From NCBI RefSeq assembly GCF_016907315.1, contig NZ_JAFBBS010000001.1, forward strand, positions 1,116,001 through 1,180,000: 64,000 nucleotides of DNA. The letters run 5' to 3'. Position 1 is the first letter of the stretch. Each line of letters opens with the position of its first letter. The DNA is from Microbacterium esteraromaticum. Lineage in GTDB: Bacteria; Actinomycetota; Actinomycetes; Actinomycetales; Microbacteriaceae. Made by a program: the position numbers and the translations under genes. The notes beneath the pieces are model-generated. The model was not told the origin of the DNA. It ran no database searches and was given only the letters and a program-made list of their open reading frames with translations. Shown piece after piece: positions 59,730 to 64,000 of the stretch.

Positions 59730-60482
59730 TCAGCCCTGCAGGTCGTCCTTCAGCACGAACTGGCCGGAGCCCGGATCGATGGAGACGATCACGAAGCCGC
59801 CGCCGGAGCGGGTGTGGTCGGGCATGAACGTGAGCGGCCCGCCGAGGGTCTCGAAGTCCTTCAGTCCTTCGAGCGCCTTCACGACCTTGTCGAAGTCGGT
59901 GCCCTTGGCTTCCTTCATGGCCTCGGCCACGACGTTGACGGCGTCGTACGCCTGCGTCGAGTACGGGCCGGGGTCGGCGCCCGCGAGCTTCTTGTAGTCG
60001 GCGATCCACTTGTCGGCGCCCTCGAGCATGTCGGGCGTCTGGGTGAACGTGCCGAGCACGTGCTCGGTGTATCCCTTGCCGGCGATCTCGGCGAACTTGG
60101 CGTCGACAGAGCCGTCACCGACGAGGAAGGTCCCCTCGAATCCGGCGTCCTTCGACTGGCGGGCGATGAGACCGCCCTCCTGGTAGTAGCCGGTCCAGTA
60201 GACGAGGTCGGGCTTGGCATCGGCGAGCTGCGTGGCGACCGCCGCGTAGTCGTTCTCACCGGGGGTCACGACGGCGTTGAAGTCGACGGTGAGGCCGGCC
60301 TCCTTCGCCTGCGCCTCGAACGAGTCGGCCAGGTCCTTGGCGTAGGCGGTGGCGTCGTTGATCGCGGCGACCGACTTCGCGCCCGTCTTCTGGGCGTAGG
60401 TCACCGCGGCCTCGGCCTGCTGGGTTCCCGTGCCGTTGATGAGGAAGACGCCCGGCAGCTTCTGCTTGACCAGCTCGTTCGA
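59730..60482 (-). pseudogene. livJ: Truncated liv-type substrate-binding protein (3' part only)
   Basis: The last 250 residues of a LivJ/LivK-type binding protein are open (NELVKQKLPGVFLINGTGTQQAEA onward, then GENDYAAVATQLADAKPDLVYWTGYYQEG and the C-terminal lobe). The usual signal peptide, lipobox and first lobe strands (about 120-150 residues) are missing. At about 60480 the sequence passes directly into the 5' part of a GntR gene in another reading frame. Without export signal the fragment cannot serve the LivHMGF channel. Either a deletion or an assembly join is possible. Confidence 0.85.
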
Positions 60483-60693
60483 GATTGAGCATCGCCTCGC
60501 GCACGGGCGTCGCGCTCACCCCGAAGTCGCCGGCCAGCGTCGGCACGGTGAGAACCTGTCCTGGCGGGATCTCGCCGGACACGATGCGCGCAGAGAGGTG
60601 CGCCTCGACCTGCTCGCGCAGGCTCTCAGCGGGCGACAGCAGGGTCGCGAAGCCGCTCATCGGCTGATCCGGCAGTGGGTGGTCATGCGTCAT
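60481..60693 (-). pseudogene. Truncated GntR/FCD-family regulator (5' part only)
   Basis: Seventy-one codons encode the complete winged helix of an FCD-type GntR regulator (SLREQVEAHLSARIVSGEIPPGQVLTVPTLAGDFGVSATPVREAMLNL). Then the frame runs into the binding-protein gene and codes for nonsense. The ligand-binding FCD domain of about 150 residues is absent. It starts 20 bp after the MetE-like gene on the same strand. As the nearest DNA-binding gene to the hydroxyproline operons it may once have controlled them. Confidence 0.85.
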
Positions 60694-60712
60694 ATGGTAC
60701 CCACCACCGATG

Positions 60713-61756
60713 TCACCACGCGGTTGCGACGGCGGCGTGGGTCTCGAGGATGCCCTCGGTGGTGCCCGCCGGAGCACGCCCGATGCCGCACTCGGTGGCC
60801 ACGCCGAAAGCTGGCACGACCTTCGAGGCCGCCGCGATGCGCCGCTCGGCGCCCTCGACGCCGTCTTCACGGTGCACGAGACCCAGGTACAGCTCGCCGA
60901 CCGGCACCAGTTCGGCCAGGGGAGCGTAGAACGCGTCGTCGTCGCGATCGATCGGCACGGGCAGGTGCAACCAGGTGAGGTCGCGCCGGGCACCGGAGAC
61001 GACGGCATTGGCGAAGCGCACCAGGGTGCCTGCATCGCTCGGCTCGACGAAGTGCCGCTCCCCCGCGTCTCCGTAGCAGAGGTGCACGCCCGCCTCGACG
61101 TTCTCGGGCACGGCATCGACCAGGTCGACGAGCCGGGAGACCAGCCCCTCGAAGGGGTCGCCGTCCCACCACGCCTCCATCGTCCTGCCGTAACCGGAGG
61201 CGCGTTCGATGATGCCGATCTCGCTCGCGACGTCCCACTGCACGGCCAGATCATCGGCGGGGATCGCCCCGGTGATCTGCTCCAGCTCACGCAGCAGCGC
61301 GGCGGTGTACGCCGGCTCGATGGCGGCCCGGTCGTCGCCGAAGAAGAACGATCCGACCACCGCGACGACCGTGGGCAGCGAGACCTGGAAGCGAACGCCC
61401 TCGGCGATCGCGCCCTCGTCGCGCAGCCTGCGGAAGATCTCATACGACTCGATCGCCGCATCCGCGTAGCCGAGCGGGGGCAGCTGCAGAGACGACGGGT
61501 CCGCGCCGTCGGCGATGCGCAGCGGGCGGGCGTCGAGGTCGCGCAGCCATACCGGCTCGGCGCCGATCCGCTCGATCCCCTCTGCCTCGCCGAGCACATC
61601 GGGCTGGAACATGATCCAGTGGAAACGGCGCCCCACCTCGCCGTCGGGGATGCGCTTGAGTCGCGGGCCGAGCACCTCGGCCGCGGTGCGCAGGGTCTTC
61701 TCGGCGTCGTCGTAGTTCACGCTGCCGACGAGCAGCGCGCCGTGGGGCTGGGTCAT
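60713..61756 (-). CDS. MetE C-terminal-domain-like protein, function unknown
   Basis: A 347-residue protein with the fold signature of cobalamin-independent methionine synthase catalytic domains. A His-x-Cys zinc-type motif (GVHLCYGDAG) is near residue 222 and a late Cys is in VATECGIGRA near residue 323. The N-terminal folate-binding half of MetE is absent. Such core-only proteins in actinobacteria and archaea have unassigned methyltransferase roles. The start MTQPHGALLVGSVNYD is followed by a beta strand typical of the barrel. Confidence 0.75.
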   Translation of the reverse strand: MTQPHGALLVGSVNYDDAEKTLRTAAEVLGPRLKRIPDGEVGRRFHWIMFQPDVLGEAEGIERIGAEPVWLRDLDARPLRIADGADPSSLQLPPLGYADAAIESYEIFRRLRDEGAIAEGVRFQVSLPTVVAVVGSFFFGDDRAAIEPAYTAALLRELEQITGAIPADDLAVQWDVASEIGIIERASGYGRTMEAWWDGDPFEGLVSRLVDLVDAVPENVEAGVHLCYGDAGERHFVEPSDAGTLVRFANAVVSGARRDLTWLHLPVPIDRDDDAFYAPLAELVPVGELYLGLVHREDGVEGAERRIAAASKVVPAFGVATECGIGRAPAGTTEGILETHAAVATAW

Positions 61757-61862
61757 GCCTCCAGCGTAGGACGAGAGGCTTTTGCCCGGCCGCGCCCGAG
61801 TCGCCGTGTGACGCCCCGGATTAGGATCGGAGTGAGACCGGATGCCCGAACGGAGAAGCGCG

Positions 61863-62639
61863 ATGGGATTCCTCACCTCACCCGCCCTGAGCGAGACGGG
61901 CTACGTCGTGCTCGACCGCCACGATCAGGCTGGCGACCCCGCCGAGTGGCACGACCTCGAGTACGTCGGCTGGCGTTCGTCCGGCATCACCCGCTTCGCG
62001 CCTCTCGCGAGCCACGCCGGCGACGTCGAGTGCAACGGCTTCTGGAACCACACGCCTCCTCGCACCGACAAGGACGGCGTGTGGATCGCCTCGCAGGTGG
62101 CGAAAGCGCCGACCCTGCAGGCCCGCGCGCTCGAGCCGGGTGCGAACGTCGGCCGCTGCCGGGTCATCGAGCTTCAGCCGAACACCTACGCCGACGCGAT
62201 CTACAACCTGCATCAGGATGACAACAACCGCCTGAACACCGACGGCACCGGCTGGGTCGTGCGGGCCTGGCTCAACCTCACCGACGACCCGGACTCGCTG
62301 CTGATCCTGCGCTCAGACCGCTTCGACCCCTCGACCGAGATCCGCCTGCCGCTGCACGCGGGCTCGCGCATCATCGTCGACACGCAGCGCTTCTGGCACG
62401 CCGTCTGGCACCGCGGATCCCAGCCGCGCTACTCCCTGATCTGCTCGTGGACCTCTGGACCCGAGCTCGATGCGTACCTGGCCGCCGGTCATGCCGACCC
62501 GCATCCGGCATCCGTCGACCTCCCCGCCGCCTTCGTGGCCGACGCGCAGGCCGAGATGCACCGGCGGATCGAAGAGCGCCGTCAGGCTTTCGAGGCGCAC
62601 GGAATCGTGATGGAGCCGACCGAGTCGCTGTACAGCTGA
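61863..62639 (+). CDS. Uncharacterised protein with 2-oxoglutarate/Fe(II)-oxygenase-like HxD...H...R motif
   Basis: A 258-residue protein. His117-x-Asp119 (YNLHQDDNN), His179 (or His183) in DTQRFWHAVWHRG and Arg189 in PRYSLICSW follow the order and spacing of a double-stranded beta-helix Fe(II)/2-oxoglutarate oxygenase. The intervening ILRSDRF...IRLPLHAGSRIIVD looks like jelly-roll strands. No named family is recognised. The ATG at 61863 is preceded by CGGAG; an upstream ATG at 61842 is less likely. It stands alone after a divergent MetE-like gene. Confidence 0.65.
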   Translation: MGFLTSPALSETGYVVLDRHDQAGDPAEWHDLEYVGWRSSGITRFAPLASHAGDVECNGFWNHTPPRTDKDGVWIASQVAKAPTLQARALEPGANVGRCRVIELQPNTYADAIYNLHQDDNNRLNTDGTGWVVRAWLNLTDDPDSLLILRSDRFDPSTEIRLPLHAGSRIIVDTQRFWHAVWHRGSQPRYSLICSWTSGPELDAYLAAGHADPHPASVDLPAAFVADAQAEMHRRIEERRQAFEAHGIVMEPTESLYS

Positions 62640-62668
62640 GCTTCGGCTCGACGCGGGGTCGACGCCGT

Positions 62669-62771
62669 GCGCCTGCCGCGGGAATGTGCGCTTCGCGCGG
62701 ACGGATAGCGCGGATTCCTCCGCGGCAGGCGTACATCTCCGCGGCAGGCGTACACCTCCGCGCGAGCGCAC
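62669..62771. repeat. Palindromic array of 19-bp units, copy B
   Basis: Left arms match copy A (CGCCTGCCGCGGGA, TGTGCGCTTCGCGCGGA). Right arms are [T/C]CTCCGCGGCAGGCGTACA at 62717 and 62736 plus CCTCCGCGCGAGCGCA at 62755, spaced 19 bp. In copy A the right arms complement the second left arm; here the first two complement the first left arm. It lies between convergent genes. Confidence 0.85.
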
Positions 62772-62784
62772 GGCCGCCGCGCGC

Positions 62785-63483
62785 TCAGGCGGTGAGCCGC
62801 AGCTGCCCGGTCGGCTGCCCGGTCGACTTCGACTTTCCGGTAGCCTTCAGCTGCCCGGCCACCTTGAGCTGCCCGGCCACCTTGAGCTGCACGGTGCACT
62901 CCTCCGGCAGCTGAGAGGCGAGCACGCACTCGGCGGCGATCGGCCCGCCGGCCTGCGTGAGCACGCCCTGCATGAGCCCCAGGTGCACCTGGCAGAGCAT
63001 CGGCCGGTGCTCGGGAGCGCTGGCCGCGTGCGGGCAGGGAGTGAGGTCGACGGTCATCCGGTTCTCGTCGACGATCGGCTCGAAGCCGCTCTCCTCGAGA
63101 TGCTCGACGAGAGCGTCGAGCTGGTAGGTCGCCTCGCGCCCCAGCTCGGATTCGGGCTCTGACAGGATGCTGCGCATCACGTCACCGCGGCGGGCCGCGC
63201 CCGCGATCTTCTCGCGCGCGATCGGGCTCGAGGCCTCGGGCGCGCCGGTCGCCGCGCTGTACAGGGTGCGAGGGCGTCCGCGGGTGGTGCGGTGCTCCGT
63301 CGCCTGGATGACGTAGCCGCCTTCGATCAGTCGCTGCAGGTGCTCGCGGATCGTATTCGCATGCAGTCCGGTCGCGTCGCAGAGCTCGCCGATCGTGCGC
63401 TCCGGCCGCTCCTGCACGAGATGCAGGATGCGCACGCGCGAGTAGCTGGAGATCGGTCCGTACGCGACCCCGGTGATCGACAT
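62785..63483 (-). CDS. HTH regulator with Cys-containing domain (COG2345/SufR-like) and repeat tail
   Basis: A 232-residue protein. The N-terminal winged helix is VRILHLVQERPERTIGELCDATGLHANTIREHLQRLIEGGYV. A middle domain has conserved Cys/His positions (LTPCPHAA, MLCQVHLG, AECVLA, ECTVQL) like Fe-S-sensing relatives of SufR. The C-terminus is built from six-residue repeats (VAGQLK, VAGQLK, then degenerate ATGKSK, STGQPT) encoded by 18-bp tandem DNA repeats. The tail is probably a recent slippage addition beyond the normal end. Confidence 0.8.
   Translation of the reverse strand: MSITGVAYGPISSYSRVRILHLVQERPERTIGELCDATGLHANTIREHLQRLIEGGYVIQATEHRTTRGRPRTLYSAATGAPEASSPIAREKIAGAARRGDVMRSILSEPESELGREATYQLDALVEHLEESGFEPIVDENRMTVDLTPCPHAASAPEHRPMLCQVHLGLMQGVLTQAGGPIAAECVLASQLPEECTVQLKVAGQLKVAGQLKATGKSKSTGQPTGQLRLTA
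62833..62886. repeat. 18-bp tandem repeats in the 3' end of the HTH gene
   Basis: CTGCCCGGCCACCTTGAG occurs exactly twice (62851-62868, 62869-62886), with a degenerate copy at 62833-62850. Each unit equals six codons, so the frame is kept. Confidence 0.85.
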
Positions 63484-63564
63484 GCCTCCATGATCCCAGA
63501 GCCGTCCTTCCGCTGCGTGAACAAGGGCCGTGAATAACCCGATCGCGCGGATAGTGTGGAGAGC

Positions 63565-64000
63565 ATGATCGCCGCCGCCGTCGTCACCGTCTCAGACAGG
63601 TCGGCCGCCGGCGTGCGCGCCGACACCGCCGGTCCGGTCGCGGTCGCCGCGCTGCGGGAAGCGGGTTTCGCCTGCGACGACGCGCGGATCGTGCCCGACG
63701 GGGCGGATGCGGTGGAGCAGGCGCTTCGTGAACTGCTCGGCACAGGCATCCGGTTCGTCGTCACCAGCGGCGGCACCGGCGTCAGCCCCCGCGATCAGAC
63801 GCCGGAGGGCACCGCGCGCGTGATCGAGCGGCAGCTGCCTGGAATCGCCGAGGAGCTGCGCCGCGCAGGTCTCGCCTCGACGCCCATGTCGATGCTGACC
63901 CGCGGCCTCGCCGGCGTCGTCGGCGAGGCCCTGATCGTCAACCTGCCCGGCTCGCCCAAGGCCGTCGCCGAGGGCATGCCGATCGTGCTGTCGACGGCTG
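63565..64000 (+). CDS. MoaB/Mog-family molybdopterin biosynthesis protein (3' end outside window)
   Basis: The first 145 residues are present. AAVVTVSDRSAAGVRADTAGP is at the start, VVTSGGTGVSPRDQTPEGT is the molybdopterin-binding TSGGTG motif near residue 72, and IVNLPGSPKAVAEGM is near the end. It probably adenylylates molybdopterin before metal insertion. GTGGAGAGC precedes the ATG. No other molybdenum-cofactor gene is in the window. Confidence 0.93.
   Translation, partial: MIAAAVVTVSDRSAAGVRADTAGPVAVAALREAGFACDDARIVPDGADAVEQALRELLGTGIRFVVTSGGTGVSPRDQTPEGTARVIERQLPGIAEELRRAGLASTPMSMLTRGLAGVVGEALIVNLPGSPKAVAEGMPIVLSTA

Overview
The window is about 70% GC, densely packed and full of short ATGA/GTGA gene overlaps. 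Gene content (arsenate reductase of the mycothiol-linked type, actinobacterial PaaX- and LuxR-type regulators, a treble-clef FBP protein, DUF3618/holin-like envelope proteins) and the very frequent words GGATGC and GCATCC point to a Microbacteriaceae actinobacterium, most likely Microbacterium. This is an inference from the sequence, not a database match. No prophage, insertion sequence or CRISPR array is visible.

Left part (1-38.8 kb). A minus-strand phosphonate operon reads phnD, phnC, a fused double phnE, an FAD amine oxidase, a phosphonatase-like HAD hydrolase and a zinc alcohol dehydrogenase cut by the window edge. A GntR/UTRA regulator diverges from it. Next come a DMT transporter, an M18 aminopeptidase, an arsenic set (arsC-like, ArsO-like flavoprotein, ArsR), an NCS1 permease translationally coupled to an isochorismatase-like hydrolase, a GCS2-type glutamate-cysteine ligase, and a tryptophan to anthranilate operon (kynA, an amidohydrolase, kynU, a PaaX-type regulator). 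Mostly single genes follow: DsbA-like, FBP, a copper-storage-like Cys/Met-rich protein, an MFS exporter, nitroreductase, nuclease-fold hydrolase, a large LuxR regulator, three envelope genes, TetR, YaeQ, GNAT, MMPL, mmuM, and a secreted M23/SH3 protein. A tRNA-Ser(CGA) closes this part.

Right part (39.0-61.8 kb). This reads as one catabolic island for proline/hydroxyproline peptides of the collagen type. A Dpp-like ABC importer with a fused double ATPase is followed by a PepP-type aminopeptidase. Divergently, an ornithine-cyclodeaminase-family reductase, a proline-racemase-family enzyme and an Xaa-Pro-dipeptidase-like amidohydrolase follow. After a bidirectional terminator comes a complete 4-hydroxyproline route: epimerase, three-component D-hydroxyproline dehydrogenase, pyrroline-4-hydroxy-2-carboxylate deaminase and alpha-ketoglutarate semialdehyde dehydrogenase. 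A liv-type ABC importer lies next to them. A 12-bp word, GTGACATATTAC, occurs at both divergent or leading promoters of the island, which suggests one shared regulator. At about 60.48 kb a GntR gene is fused to the middle of the liv binding-protein gene, so both are broken.

The right end has a MetE-like protein, an uncharacterised 2-oxoglutarate-oxygenase-like protein, an HTH regulator with a repeat-built tail, and the start of a MoaB/Mog gene.

The most unusual non-coding features are arrays of 18-19-bp units, direct copies followed by inverted copies, in four intergenic gaps (7.2, 49.4, 51.0 and 62.7 kb). Others are a palindrome inserted in frame inside the kyn amidohydrolase, and perfect stem-loops directly after each of the three ABC binding-protein genes.
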